From contig NZ_QTPP01000010.1 in the NCBI RefSeq assembly GCF_003853415.1, forward strand, positions 124,001 to 188,000: a stretch of 64,000 nt of DNA, read 5' to 3'. Position numbers and translations under genes: made by a program. The first letter of the stretch is position 1; the number at the start of each line of letters is the position of its first letter. The DNA comes from Burkholderia sp. Bp9142. GTDB lineage: Bacteria > Pseudomonadota > Gammaproteobacteria > Burkholderiales > Burkholderiaceae. The notes under the pieces are model-generated. The model was not told where the DNA came from and made no database searches. It saw nothing but the letters and a program-made list of their open reading frames with translations. This document shows positions 1 to 8,430 of the stretch, piece by piece.

Positions 1-522
1 CCGGGTCGCCTGTGCAGCCTGGACCGGCGGTGTCGATTGCACCGGTTGAGCCGGTTGAGCCGGTTGCGCCGCCTGTACCGGCGCCTGCACCGCTTGCGCG
101 GGCTTGGCCTTGGCCGGGGTCGCATCCTCCGGCTCGACCGTCACGACGTGGACGGTCGGCGGCGGTGCGCTCGGTTTCGCCGGTGGCGTCTGTGCGGCGA
201 TGACCGGCGCGACGGCAGCGGATGCCGGCGCCGCGCTCGTACGCGCAGCAGCCGCGGCTGGCGGCGGTACGGCCGGTCGTTGCGGCACGGCCTCGTCCAC
301 ATGCGCGGAAGGGACGGCAACGGGCGCCGGTGGCGCAATCGTGCCTTGTGCGGTATGGCCGTCGTTCGCCGCTGTCACGGCGGCAGCAGGTGCTGCGGAA
401 TCGCCGATGCCGGCCTCCGCGATCGCGCGGTGGTCCGCACGCAGGAGCATCACGTAGCCGGCGCCTGCCGCGGCAACCAGCAATCCGCCGGCGATCATCA
501 ATGTCTTACGGGTACTAGTCAT
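1..522 (-). CDS. Membrane-anchored Ala/Pro/Gln-rich protein, 3' end outside window
   Basis: The gene starts at ATG 522 and stays open for 174 codons to the window edge, so its C-terminus is missing. Residues 8-26 form one hydrophobic segment (MIAGGLLVAAAGAGYVMLL) after a short basic N-terminus, which fits an inner-membrane anchor with the rest in the periplasm. The remainder is low-complexity Ala/Pro/Val, ending in the window with AQP-type repeats encoded by a repeated CCGGTTGAG unit (about 40-70). I do not recognise a family; such linkers occur in TonB-like, SPOR and secretion-accessory proteins, but the diagnostic C-terminal domain is not visible. No function is proposed. Confidence 0.7.
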   Translation of the reverse strand, partial: MTSTRKTLMIAGGLLVAAAGAGYVMLLRADHRAIAEAGIGDSAAPAAAVTAANDGHTAQGTIAPPAPVAVPSAHVDEAVPQRPAVPPPAAAAARTSAAPASAAVAPVIAAQTPPAKPSAPPPTVHVVTVEPEDATPAKAKPAQAVQAPVQAAQPAQPAQPVQSTPPVQAAQATR

Positions 523-883
523 GCTTGCTCACCGAACTTATCGACGTGAACAAGCCATCATACGCGTGCGTTCGTGCTTGATCCCGCACGAATACAATTG
601 GTTGCATCGACGTCGACCCCAAGACCGTCGAGGCCGTACGACGCCGCGCCGCCCTATCGTCAGACGGTTCGACACCGTCTGCCTTCCGCCCGTCGGATGC
701 AGAAGATCGCAATCGCGATCCCGCCGAACAGCGCCCACTTGGCGATGCGATATGCATCAGCAAGACACGGCGAGGACGCCGATCGACCCGCGCAAAAATG
801 CCGAAAAGCCCGTGTGGACGGGCTTTTCGACGCAATCGGAACGTGCGCGCGACATCCGCCGACGCACGCGCATGCGGCGGCGA
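523..883. other. Intergenic, 361 bp
   Basis: This stretch lies between the start of the Ala/Pro-rich gene and the end of the carboxymuconolactone-decarboxylase gene, both on the minus strand. It should hold the promoter of the former and the terminator of the latter. The terminator hairpin is clear (803-828). I see no convincing gene or promoter motif. Confidence 0.5.
803..828 (-). terminator. Rho-independent terminator of the 884-6084 operon
   Basis: A perfect 11-bp inverted repeat, GAAAAGCCCGT / ACGGGCTTTTC, flanks a 4-nt loop. Read on the minus strand, the stem ends in CTTTTC and is soon followed by TTTTT. It lies 56 bp past the stop of the last gene of the amino-acid transporter operon. 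The AAAA/TTTT edges make it potentially bidirectional. Confidence 0.75.
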
Positions 884-1438
884 TTATTCCGGAAACGGTA
901 AATCAGTCTGTCCGTCCGCGCGCATGCCGAACGTGTTGAGCGTCATCGCCACGAGCGCGTAATAGCCGAGCAGCGCGACGAGGTTCACGACGGTCTCGTG
1001 GCCGAAACGCGCCTGCGCGCGCGCGAACGTCGCATCGCTCACGCGCCGCGTGTCGTACAGCTCGGTTGCGAACGCATGGATCAGCGCATCGTCGTCCGAT
1101 TCGAACGCAGGCGTGACGCCACGCCGGATCGCGTCGGCCGTCGCGGCCGGCACGCCGGCATCGAGCGCGATCGGATGGTGGATGTGCCACTCGGCCTGCG
1201 AGCGCCAGCGCGCGGCGGTCACGAGAATCGCGAGCTCCGACAGCCGCAGCGACAGGCCCGTGCGATAGCGGCAGAACGCGCCGAGCCGCTGCGCGTGCTG
1301 CGCGAGTTCAGGGCTCGCGATCCAGCCGAGGAACGGCCCGTTCAGGTTGCCGCGCGGGCCGCTGAGGATTTCGGCGAGCACGGCCTTCTGCTCGTCGGTG
1401 GCCGATGCGGGATCGAAGGAAGGCAGTCTGTCTGTCAT
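884..1438 (-). CDS. Carboxymuconolactone decarboxylase-like (CMD/AhpD fold) protein
   Basis: 184 residues starting MTDRLPSFD. Similarity to the CMD family rests on the helix motif SELAILVTAARW followed by EWHIHHPIALDAGV, the usual E-W-x-x-H...A...G pattern. The CxxC pair that makes AhpD relatives peroxidases is absent, so a peroxidase role is unlikely; decarboxylase- or hydrolase-like chemistry is possible but cannot be fixed. It is the last gene of the minus-strand unit after the class III aminotransferase (25 bp gap) and precedes a strong terminator, so it probably acts in the same pathway. Family call good; substrate unknown. Confidence 0.8.
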   Translation of the reverse strand: MTDRLPSFDPASATDEQKAVLAEILSGPRGNLNGPFLGWIASPELAQHAQRLGAFCRYRTGLSLRLSELAILVTAARWRSQAEWHIHHPIALDAGVPAATADAIRRGVTPAFESDDDALIHAFATELYDTRRVSDATFARAQARFGHETVVNLVALLGYYALVAMTLNTFGMRADGQTDLPFPE

Positions 1439-1463
1439 GGTGAGGATCGGGTGGGGTCGTGGT

Positions 1464-2798
1464 TCACGCGCCGGCCGATGCGAGCGCCGCATCGATCGCG
1501 CCGGACAACCGTTCGACGATCGTGTCGATCTGCCGCGCGGTGCAGATGAACGGCGGTGCGACCAGGATGTGATCGCCGTGCACGCCGTCAATCGTGCCGC
1601 CCATCGGATACACCATCAGGCCGCGCTGCATCGCCTCGCGCTTGACCGCCGCATGCAGCTTCCGCGCGGGATCGAACGTCGCCTTGCTGTCGCGGTCGCG
1701 CACGAGTTCGACGCCGACGAACAGCCCGCGGCCGCGCACGTCGCCGACATGCGGATGCGCACCGTAATGCGCGCGCAGCGCCGCACGCAGTTGCTCGCCG
1801 CGCGCCTTCACGTTGTCGAGCAGCCGCTCTTCGGCGATCACGCGCTGCACTTCGAGCGCGGCCGCGCAGGCGGTCGCGTGGCCGAGATACGTGTGGCCGT
1901 GCTGGAAAAAGCCCGAGCCGTCGACGATCGTCCGGTAGATGCGGTCGCTCACCAGCGTCGCGCCGATCGGCTGGTAACCCGCGCCGAGCCCTTTCGCGAT
2001 CGTCAGCAGGTCGGGCGAGACTCCGTCTTCGTCGCATGCGAACAGGTAACCGGTGCGCCCCATCCCCGACATGATTTCATCAAGGATCAGCAGCACGCCG
2101 TACTTGTCGCACACCGCGCGGATCTTCTTCAGGTAGGTACGCACCGGCGGCACCGCGCCGGCCGTCGCGCCGACCACCGTTTCCGCGACGAACGCCGCGA
2201 CGTTTTCCGCGCCGAGTTCGACGATCTTCTGCTCCAGCTCGTCAGCCAGGCGCTGCGCATACGCTTCGTCGGTTTCTCCCGCCTGCTGGTCGCGATACGC
2301 ATAGCACGGGCTGACGTGGTGCGCTTCGATCAGCAGCGGCAGGAACGGCTCGCGCCGCCATGCGTTGCCGCCGATCGCAAGTGCGCCGAGCGTGTTGCCG
2401 TGATAGCTCTGGCGTCGTGCGATGAAATGGCGGCGCTGCAGTTCGCCCTTCTCGACGAAATACTGGCGCGCGAGCTTCAACGCGGCTTCGATCGCCTCGG
2501 ACCCGCCCGACACGAAATACACGTGTTCGAGGCCGGCCGGCGCGGCCTCGACGAGCCGGTCGGCCAGTTCCTCGGCCACGTCGGTCGTGAAGAACGACGT
2601 ATGCGCGTACGGCAGTTGCTGAACCTGCCGCTTGATCGCATCGATCACGCGCTGGTTGCTGTGGCCGAGACACGACACGGCCGCGCCGCCGCATGCGTCG
2701 ATATAGCGTTTGCCGGTCGAATCGACGATCTCGATGCCGTCGCCTGCGACGGCAACGGGCAAGGTGGTGCGCGGAGCGCGATGAAAAACGGTCGTCAT
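1464..2798 (-). CDS. PLP-dependent class III aminotransferase
   Basis: About 444 residues of the class III (omega/acetylornithine/GABA type) fold-type I aminotransferase family. Visible motifs are SGGSEAIEAALKLAR for cofactor phosphate binding, LILDEIMSGMGRTG with the PLP-pyridine Asp, and TIAKGLGAGYQPIG with the Schiff-base Lys. An in-frame ATG exists at 2810, but ATG 2798 has GAGG 5 nt upstream and is preferred. The stop of the preceding acyltransferase gene lies 15 bp before this start. Context suggests it transaminates an amino compound delivered by the upstream ABC importer and perhaps released by the C45 enzyme. The exact amine donor cannot be read from the sequence. Confidence 0.85.
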   Translation of the reverse strand: MTTVFHRAPRTTLPVAVAGDGIEIVDSTGKRYIDACGGAAVSCLGHSNQRVIDAIKRQVQQLPYAHTSFFTTDVAEELADRLVEAAPAGLEHVYFVSGGSEAIEAALKLARQYFVEKGELQRRHFIARRQSYHGNTLGALAIGGNAWRREPFLPLLIEAHHVSPCYAYRDQQAGETDEAYAQRLADELEQKIVELGAENVAAFVAETVVGATAGAVPPVRTYLKKIRAVCDKYGVLLILDEIMSGMGRTGYLFACDEDGVSPDLLTIAKGLGAGYQPIGATLVSDRIYRTIVDGSGFFQHGHTYLGHATACAAALEVQRVIAEERLLDNVKARGEQLRAALRAHYGAHPHVGDVRGRGLFVGVELVRDRDSKATFDPARKLHAAVKREAMQRGLMVYPMGGTIDGVHGDHILVAPPFICTARQIDTIVERLSGAIDAALASAGA

Positions 2799-2813
2799 GC
2801 GTTGCCTCATGGA

Positions 2814-3863
2814 TCAGGACGCGCCGGGCGCGGGCGCGGACGGCACGATGCGCGTCGTGAAACGCTGCGCGCCGTGCTGGTGAATGGTGAAGTCGATCGC
2901 GGTGTCGCGAATGGCTAACACGGCGGTCGCCAGCGTGTTTTCGTCGTCGGGGTCGGCCGGATCGTCGCGATAGATCGGCAGCCCTTCCGGTGCACGGTCG
3001 CCGAGCACGCGCAGCAGCGCGGCTTCGTCGATCGTATCGATACCCGGCGTCAGCGCATCGACGCGCCGCTGGCGATCGCCGGACGATTGCGTGACGATCT
3101 GCGCTTCCGCGTCGCACCCCGGATGCACGAGATGATTCGCGTGGCCGGTGAGATGCGCAACATCGACGACCGAACAGCGCGCGACGCTCGCCTCGATGCT
3201 CAGCAGCCGCGTATCGCCAGTCGCGCCGAGCGTGTGGTGAAAGCCGCTCGCGCGCGCATGCGTGCGCAGCACGTCGGCGGCCGCATCGAGCGACGTCGCG
3301 TCGAGCACCGCACGCGCGAGAATCATCCGCGGCACGCCGGACGCCGGCGTGCGAATCCGCAGGTTGTTGATTGCCTGCGCGATGCCCGCGCGGTTCGCGG
3401 CGAACGTATGCCCGGGCAGCGAGCCCGGGTAATAGAAGCTGATGAAACCCGGCTTGCCCTGCGGCTGCACGTCGACCAGCAGGCAGCGCTCGCGCAGGTA
3501 TGGATCGCCGTCCTCGTTGTGCGCGATCCAGCGCGTGCCGTGAGCGTCGCGCCCGGCGAGCGTGGTGCAGCCGTCCGGCGCGTTGTGGATCAGTTCGCCG
3601 CGGCAGTTCCACAGGAAGAGGTCCTCGGCCGGCCAGCCGACGCCCGCCGCGATCCCGTCCAGCTCCGCGACGAGATCGGGGTACGCGGCGAGCGCCGCCT
3701 GCCGCAGCGCGGCGACGAACGGATGGCCGCGCCAGCGGCGCACGGCCTGCCATGCGCTGCTCTGCTGCATGTACGGATCGAACACGGGGCGGGCAAGCTC
3801 GCCCAGGCGCACGCCGATGTCGAACGGCGTGCCGGCGATGACGGGGGTAAGGGAAAGCGGCAT
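2814..3863 (-). CDS. C45-family acyltransferase/amidohydrolase (Ntn hydrolase-like)
   Basis: About 349 residues resembling acyl-CoA:6-aminopenicillanate acyltransferase and related C45 autoproteolytic enzymes. The core GCTTLAG...WIAHNEDGD contains the likely catalytic Cys that becomes the N-terminal nucleophile in this family, followed by the conserved N-E-D. Other family-like stretches are FYYPGSLPGHTFAAN and AINNLRI. Start: ATG 3863 is used; an in-frame TTG at 3872 gives three more residues. In this family the enzymes cleave or form amide bonds on amino-acid-like substrates. Being between an amino-acid importer and an aminotransferase, it may deacylate an imported N-acyl amino acid (inference). 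Confidence 0.8.
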   Translation of the reverse strand: MPLSLTPVIAGTPFDIGVRLGELARPVFDPYMQQSSAWQAVRRWRGHPFVAALRQAALAAYPDLVAELDGIAAGVGWPAEDLFLWNCRGELIHNAPDGCTTLAGRDAHGTRWIAHNEDGDPYLRERCLLVDVQPQGKPGFISFYYPGSLPGHTFAANRAGIAQAINNLRIRTPASGVPRMILARAVLDATSLDAAADVLRTHARASGFHHTLGATGDTRLLSIEASVARCSVVDVAHLTGHANHLVHPGCDAEAQIVTQSSGDRQRRVDALTPGIDTIDEAALLRVLGDRAPEGLPIYRDDPADPDDENTLATAVLAIRDTAIDFTIHQHGAQRFTTRIVPSAPAPGAS

Positions 3864-3883
3864 GTCGGGCAATTCGGTTTCGT

Positions 3884-4612
3884 TCAGGACACGTGTTTCA
3901 GGAATTCCTTCAGGCGCGGCGTCGGCGGCCGGTCGATCAGGTCGACCGGATGGCCGTCCTCGGCGATGCCGCCCTGATCCATGAACAGCAGCCGCGTGCC
4001 GACCCGCTTCGCGAAGCCGATCTCGTGCGTGACGACGATCATCGTCATCCCTTCGGTGGCGAGATCCTGCATCACTTTCAGCACTTCGTGGCGCAATTCC
4101 GGATCGAGCGCCGACGTCGGCTCGTCGAACAGCATCAGCCGCGGCCGGATCGCTAGCGCGCGTGCGATCGCGACGCGCTGCTGCTGGCCGCCCGACAGCT
4201 CCGACGGATAGTGATTCGCACGCGATTCGAGGCCGACCTTGTCGAGCAGCGCCATCGCCTGGTCGCGCGCGTCAGCGCGCGCCGCGCCGCGCACCTGGAT
4301 CGGCCCGAACATCACGTTCTCGAGCGCGGTCATTTGCGGAAACAGGTTGAACTGCTGGAACACCATGCCCGCCTCGAGCCGGATGTTGCGGATCGTCGAC
4401 GCGTTGCCGCGCACGCTCTGGCCGTCGACCAGCAGCTCGCCGCCGGTGATTTTCTCGAGCGCGTTGATACAGCGCAACATCGTCGACTTGCCCGAGCCCG
4501 ACGGACCGATCACGACGACCACTTCGCCCGCGTCGATCTTCAGGTCGATGTGCTTCAGCACCGGCACATGGCCGAAGCTCTTCGACACGTTCTGGAATTC
4601 GATCATGCTCAT
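3884..4612 (-). CDS. Amino-acid ABC transporter ATP-binding protein (GlnQ type)
   Basis: 242 residues, the usual length for a polar amino-acid ABC ATPase. Walker [11 protein letters not shown]-loop FQQFNLFPQ, signature [15 protein letters not shown], Walker [13 protein letters not shown] and switch His (VVTHE) are all intact. Its ATG (4612) overlaps the TGA of the upstream permease as ATGA, so the two are translationally coupled. It energises import through the membrane permease encoded just upstream. Only one permease gene is present, which suggests a homodimeric channel as in GlnP. Confidence 0.95.
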   Translation of the reverse strand: MSMIEFQNVSKSFGHVPVLKHIDLKIDAGEVVVVIGPSGSGKSTMLRCINALEKITGGELLVDGQSVRGNASTIRNIRLEAGMVFQQFNLFPQMTALENVMFGPIQVRGAARADARDQAMALLDKVGLESRANHYPSELSGGQQQRVAIARALAIRPRLMLFDEPTSALDPELRHEVLKVMQDLATEGMTMIVVTHEIGFAKRVGTRLLFMDQGGIAEDGHPVDLIDRPPTPRLKEFLKHVS

Positions 4613-5265
4613 AAGATGCGCATCCTCTTTTCGACGAGCCGAAGCGTCAGCGTCATCGCGCCGGTCAGCATCAGGTAGATGACAGCCACCGCGGTCCAGA
4701 TCTCGACCGCCTGGAAATTGCCGGCAATGATTTCCTGCCCCTTGCGCGTCAGTTCGCCGACGCCGATCACGATGAACAGCGACGTGTCCTTGAGGCTCAC
4801 GATGCACTGGTTGCCGAGCGGCGGAATCAGCCGCCGGAACGCGAGCGGCCCGACCACCTTCAGCAGCACGCGCGGCATCGACAGGCCCATCGCGAGCCCC
4901 GCTTCCGTCAGCCCCTTCGGGATCGACAGCAGCGCGCCGCGCACCACTTCCGCGAGATACGCGCCCGAATTCACCGTGATCGCGATGATCGCGGCCGTCA
5001 GGCCGTCGATGCGGATATGCGCGAGCAGCGGCAGCGCGAAGTACAGGAACATCACCTGCACGACGATCGGCGTGCCGCGGATCAGTTCAATATAAACCTG
5101 TGCGAGCACGTTCATCGCCTTCGGTCCGTATGCGCGGAACATGCCCGCGATCATCCCGACGACGAACCCGCCCGCCAGCCCGAAAAATGCGATGAACACC
5201 GTCAACCGGACCCCGTCCATCAGGTCCGGCAACGCCGCCCAGATCGCCGACCAATCGAAATTCAC
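4609..5265 (-). CDS. Polar amino-acid ABC transporter permease (GlnP/HisM type)
   Basis: 218 residues, typical of His/Glu/Gln/Arg-type permeases with five predicted transmembrane segments. The N-terminal [16 protein letters not shown] segment, the [20 protein letters not shown] motif and the EAA loop ([20 protein letters not shown]) that docks to the ATPase are clear. It follows the binding-protein gene after 66 bp that hold a strong stem-loop, and overlaps the ATPase gene by 4 bp. Substrate is a polar amino acid or analogue; specificity cannot be read from the permease. Confidence 0.95.
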   Translation of the reverse strand: MNFDWSAIWAALPDLMDGVRLTVFIAFFGLAGGFVVGMIAGMFRAYGPKAMNVLAQVYIELIRGTPIVVQVMFLYFALPLLAHIRIDGLTAAIIAITVNSGAYLAEVVRGALLSIPKGLTEAGLAMGLSMPRVLLKVVGPLAFRRLIPPLGNQCIVSLKDTSLFIVIGVGELTRKGQEIIAGNFQAVEIWTAVAVIYLMLTGAMTLTLRLVEKRMRIL

Positions 5266-5292
5266 GTGTCGCTCCCCGTCCGATTCAAGACC

Positions 5293-5314
5293 GGCGCGGC
5301 CGGGTGGCCGCGCC
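5293..5314 (-). other. Intercistronic stem-loop between binding-protein and permease genes
   Basis: GGCGCGGCC and GGCCGCGCC form a perfect 9-bp stem around a 4-nt loop, between the stop of the binding protein (5332) and the start of the permease (5265). There is no T-tract on the minus strand. Such hairpins downstream of binding-protein genes in ABC operons often stabilise the upstream message or partly attenuate, giving more binding protein than membrane subunits (known pattern; role here inferred). Confidence 0.6.
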
Positions 5315-5331
5315 GTGTTGTGCCGCCACGC

Positions 5332-6084
5332 TCACATCTTCGGCGGCTCGGCGCCGAACCACTTCTTGTAGATCTGCGCGTAGCGGCCGTCGGCCTTGAT
5401 CTTCACGAGCGATGCATTGACCTTCGGCACGAGCGGGCTGCCCTTCGGGAAGCCGATCCCGTACCTGTCGCCGCTGACCGGCTGGCCCGCGACCTTCACC
5501 TTGCCCTTGCCTTCGTTGTTCACGAAGAACAGCACGTTAGGCGTGTCGTGCATCGCCGCGTCGACGCGGCCGGCCTCGAGCGCGAGGTACGCCTGGTCGA
5601 TGTTCGGGAACTGGCGGATCTCCTTCGGCTTCAGGTGCGCCTTGATCCAGTCGATCGTCGCGGTGCCCGTCTTCGCGGCGATCACCTTGCCGTTCAGGTC
5701 GTCGATCGACTTGATCGACGTGTTGCCGACCTGCACCATCGCCGCGAGCCCGCTGTCGTAGTACGGCGCGGAGAAGTCGATCGCCTTCTTCCGTTCTTCC
5801 TTGATGGTCATCCCCGACAGCGCGACGTCGATGTTCTGCGTCTGCAGCGCCGGAATCAGGCCCGCGAAATCCATCGGCTGGATCGTGTACTTCCAGCCCT
5901 GGTCCTTCGCGATCTCCGCCCACAGGTCGAGATCGAAGCCGACGTACTTGTCGCCCTGCTTGAACTCGAACGGCATGAACGACGTATCGGTCCCGACGAC
6001 GAGCGTCCTGGTATCCGCGTGCGCGATGCTGGCGCCGAGCGCGGCGACCACCGCGACGGCTTTCAGGAAGGAACGGCGACTCAT
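5332..6084 (-). CDS. Periplasmic amino-acid-binding protein of ABC transporter (GlnH type)
   Basis: 250 residues. The N-terminus MSRRSFLKAVAVVAALGASIAHA is a cleavable export signal with an RRSFLK twin-arginine-like motif. The mature part has family-3 solute-binding features: VGTDTSFMPFEFKQGDKYVGFDLDLW near the N-terminus and GVQ-like middle (TGTATIDWIK). ATG 6084 has GGAGA at 6091-6095 as ribosome-binding site. It is the first gene of the operon and follows a good promoter at 6172-6201. Ligand unknown: polar amino acid or derivative. Confidence 0.92.
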   Translation of the reverse strand: MSRRSFLKAVAVVAALGASIAHADTRTLVVGTDTSFMPFEFKQGDKYVGFDLDLWAEIAKDQGWKYTIQPMDFAGLIPALQTQNIDVALSGMTIKEERKKAIDFSAPYYDSGLAAMVQVGNTSIKSIDDLNGKVIAAKTGTATIDWIKAHLKPKEIRQFPNIDQAYLALEAGRVDAAMHDTPNVLFFVNNEGKGKVKVAGQPVSGDRYGIGFPKGSPLVPKVNASLVKIKADGRYAQIYKKWFGAEPPKM

Positions 6085-6155
6085 GACTTTTCTCCGCATG
6101 ATTGAGCGATGTAACCGGCCGGGTGGCCGGGGAACGACGACATCAAGCCGCACCG

Positions 6156-6220
6156 CAACATGCGATGTTGAATTAGACCGTAGTGCAACAAGTGTTGTCA
6201 ACACGGATACTACGACAACA
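6156..6220. promoter_or_regulatory. Array of CAACA/TGTTG half-sites over the operon promoter (candidate operator)
   Basis: Six 5-bp half-sites occur in 65 bp: CAACA at 6156, TGTTG at 6166, CAACA at 6186, TGTTG at 6193, CAACA at 6199 and CAACA at 6216. They combine into palindromes such as CAACA-N5-TGTTG and TGTTG-T-CAACA. They straddle the -10 and -35 boxes, as expected for a repressor or dual regulator. The regulator gene is not adjacent. Confidence 0.5.
6172..6201 (-). promoter_or_regulatory. Sigma70-type promoter of the amino-acid transporter operon
   Basis: On the minus strand TTGACA (6201-6196) is followed after 18 bp by TCTAAT (6177-6172). The -35 box is perfect and the -10 box is one base from consensus. 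The start codon of the binding protein lies about 88 bp beyond the -10 box. AT content here is high relative to the surroundings. Confidence 0.7.
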
Positions 6221-6469
6221 AAAAAAATACTCAACGGGAAAATGATCGAGACAAACCCGAGCCCGGCGGGCGGGATAGATCAGAGGAAAGGGACGCGCGG
6301 GGCGGGTGCGGGGGGAACGGCGGCGGAGGCGTCCGGGGGCACGGCGGCGCTTGAAGTCGGGGACGGTGTGGTGCGCGCGACCCGCCGTTGCGGCGGGCCG
6401 GTGTGTTGCCGCGGCGATCCGCGCGCCCGCATCGAAAGCCGGCGCGCGTGTCGGCAGTTCGTTACCTCG

Positions 6470-6844
6470 TCACGGCACCGCGAAGAACAGCGCGACGACG
6501 CAGACCATTCCCGCGAACCACACGAGCGAGCGCAGCGACGCCCAGTTCAGCAGGTACATCAGCGCGTAGACGACGCGAGTCGCAACGAACCCCATCGCAA
6601 GCTGGTCGACGTGGTGCGCGTTCGCGCCGTTGTGCCATGCGACGACCAATGCGGCCGTAAACAGTGCCAGCGCTTCCCACGCATTCTGGTGCGCGGCCTG
6701 CGCCCGCGCGCGCCAGCCTTCGAGCTTCGCCAGGTACTCGCGCGGCGTGCGGTTGTCGTACCCCTTGCGGGCCTTGGCCAGGAACGTCATCGGGAATGGC
6801 AACAGCGCCACGATGAACAGGCACAGCTGGGACGTCGTCGTCAT
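6470..6844 (-). CDS. MAPEG-family small integral membrane protein
   Basis: 124 residues with about four hydrophobic segments. The motif REYLAKLEGWRARAQAAHQNAWEAL matches the first loop and helix of MAPEG proteins (membrane-associated proteins in eicosanoid and glutathione metabolism). ATG 6844 is preceded by a near-perfect AGGAGGAGA site. Bacterial members of this subgroup have no assigned reaction; glutathione-dependent activity is only a family-level expectation. It stands alone, with a 12-bp palindrome just upstream of its ribosome-binding site. Confidence 0.85.
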   Translation of the reverse strand: MTTTSQLCLFIVALLPFPMTFLAKARKGYDNRTPREYLAKLEGWRARAQAAHQNAWEALALFTAALVVAWHNGANAHHVDQLAMGFVATRVVYALMYLLNWASLRSLVWFAGMVCVVALFFAVP

Positions 6845-7147
6845 CAAAGTCTCCTCCTTTATGATTACATTGATCAATGACAGGGTCGCGCAGAGCTTAG
6901 CATTGCGCCGCGCGGTTCGCGCACCGGTTTTCTAGACGGGAGGCTCGGCAACGCGGGCTGCCGGAGGCACTGCCGGCATGGGTCCAGCACCAAAAATTCC
7001 ACCAAATCGCCGACAAATACGTTAATTAAAACTGGTCGAACACCAATAAGATAGCGCTCAACACTGGCTTGGCGCGTTGCCGCGCCAACCTGCCGACCCG
7101 CGCCGCACCGCCGCGCGCGCCGAACGACTTTCGACCCGAGCCCGCCC
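6845..7147. other. Divergent intergenic region, 303 bp
   Basis: This region separates the MAPEG gene (minus) and alanine racemase (plus). Close to MAPEG is the palindrome CATTGATCAATG (6868-6879). The part near alr (6990-7060) is unusually AT-rich and probably holds the alr promoter, but I cannot name -35/-10 boxes with confidence. No gene is seen. Confidence 0.4.
6868..6879. promoter_or_regulatory. 12-bp palindrome upstream of MAPEG gene
   Basis: CATTGATCAATG is a perfect palindrome 24-35 bp before the MAPEG start codon and just upstream of a TGTAAT -10-like box on the minus strand. It could be an operator; the binding protein is unknown. Confidence 0.3.
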
Positions 7148-8269
7148 ATGCCCCGTCCCATCGTCGCCCATATCCGTCCCGACGCCGTCCGCCACAACCT
7201 CGACTTCATCCGCCGCACCGCCGCGCAATCGCGCGTGTGGGCCGTGATCAAGGCCAACGCATACGGTCACGGGATCGAGCGGATCTATCCCGGCCTCGCG
7301 GCCGCCGACGGCATCGCGCTGCTCGATCTCGACGAAGCCGTGCGCGTGCGCGAGCTCGGCTGGGACAAGCCGGTGCTGCTGCTCGAAGGAATCTTCGAGC
7401 CGGCCGACGTCGAACTGGCCGATCGCCACCGGCTGACGGTGGCCGTGCATTGCGACGCGCAGCTCGACCTGCTGATCGCCGCGAAGCCGCGGCAGCCGAT
7501 CGACATCCAGCTGAAGATGAACTCCGGGATGAACCGGCTCGGCTACCGGCCGCACGCATTCCGCGCCGCGTGGGAACGTGCGGCGGCCGCGCCGTCGATC
7601 GGCACGATCACGCTGATGATGCATTTCGCGAACGCGGACGAAGGCGAAGTCGACTGGCAGCTCGAACAGTTCGATGCGGCCACGGCCGGGATTCCGGGCG
7701 AGCGCTCGACGTCGAACTCGGCGGCCGTGCTGTGGCATCCGCGCGCGCATCGCGACTGGGTGCGGCCCGGCACGATCCTGTACGGCGCGTCGCCGACGGG
7801 CGCATCGCGGCACATCGCCGACACGCCGCTGATGGCCGCGATGACGCTGACCAGCAGGATCATCGGCGTGCAGACGCTCGCGCCGGAAGAAACCGTCGGT
7901 TACGGGCGGCGCTTCACGGCCGACCAGCCGATGCGGATCGGCGTCGTCGCGTGCGGCTACGCGGACGGCTATCCGCGCCACGCACCGACCGGCACGCCGA
8001 TCGCGGTGGACGGCGTGATGACGCGCGTCGTCGGCCGCGTGTCGATGGACATGCTGACCGTCGACCTGACGCCGTGCCCGAACGCGGGCATCGGTTCGAG
8101 CGTCGAGCTGTGGGGCGATCAGGTGAAGGTCGACGACGTCGCGGAAGCCAGCGGCACGATCGGCTACGAGCTGATGTGCGCGCTCGCGCGCCGCGTGCCG
8201 GTCGTGATCGTGCCGCCCGGCGCGTCGACGGTGCAGCCGGCGCTGCGCACGGGCAGCTACGGGCGATAG
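7148..8269 (+). CDS. alr: Alanine racemase (PLP-dependent, Alr/DadX)
   Basis: 373 residues, normal length. The PLP-binding motif [11 protein letters not shown] sits near residues 33-43. [11 protein letters not shown] and the C-terminal motif [15 protein letters not shown], which contains the catalytic-face residues of the second subunit, are present. The enzyme interconverts L- and D-alanine, giving D-alanine for peptidoglycan, or, as DadX, for alanine catabolism. There is no dadA neighbour, so biosynthetic or catabolic role cannot be decided. It is monocistronic, followed by a small hairpin at 8337-8353. Confidence 0.95.
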   Translation: MPRPIVAHIRPDAVRHNLDFIRRTAAQSRVWAVIKANAYGHGIERIYPGLAAADGIALLDLDEAVRVRELGWDKPVLLLEGIFEPADVELADRHRLTVAVHCDAQLDLLIAAKPRQPIDIQLKMNSGMNRLGYRPHAFRAAWERAAAAPSIGTITLMMHFANADEGEVDWQLEQFDAATAGIPGERSTSNSAAVLWHPRAHRDWVRPGTILYGASPTGASRHIADTPLMAAMTLTSRIIGVQTLAPEETVGYGRRFTADQPMRIGVVACGYADGYPRHAPTGTPIAVDGVMTRVVGRVSMDMLTVDLTPCPNAGIGSSVELWGDQVKVDDVAEASGTIGYELMCALARRVPVVIVPPGASTVQPALRTGSYGR

Positions 8270-8336
8270 GCGATAACGGAGGTCATGGATGCGGCGGCAC
8301 GATCGCGTGCCGTTGCGCATCCGGATTCGCTTGCAG

Positions 8337-8353
8337 GCCGCTTTGCAAGCGGC
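8337..8353 (+). terminator. Possible terminator after alanine racemase
   Basis: GCCGCTT-TGC-AAGCGGC forms a 7-bp stem with a 3-nt loop followed by TCGTTT. It lies 68 bp past the alr stop. The short T-tract makes it a weak candidate. Confidence 0.4.
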
Positions 8354-8430
8354 TCGTTTGCTTGTGCGGCGTATGAAAACGCAGGTGTCGCCGATGAGAA
8401 CGTCCTGCCGCCCCGCCGCTGCGCGACGCG

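Larger units (their letters stand above)
6085..6469. other. Intergenic, 385 bp
   Basis: This stretch lies between the binding-protein start and the MAPEG stop, both on the minus strand. The half nearest the binding-protein gene holds its leader, promoter and a cluster of CAACA/TGTTG half-sites (6156-6220). From 6240 to 6469 it is GC-rich and I see no gene or motif; no regulator gene is encoded here. Confidence 0.5.

Noticed and set aside
40..72. Tandem CCGGTTGAG repeats as a functional DNA repeat
   Set aside because: They encode AQP repeats inside the Ala/Pro-rich coding region, so they are explained by protein low complexity.
660..800. Minus-strand small membrane-like ORF (AKWALFGGIAIAIFCIRRAEG)
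   Set aside because: It has no in-frame ATG or GTG start, no ribosome-binding site, and the operon terminator lies just upstream of it.
3864..3872. TTG start for the C45 protein
   Set aside because: It adds three residues without a better ribosome-binding site; ATG 3863 is simpler.
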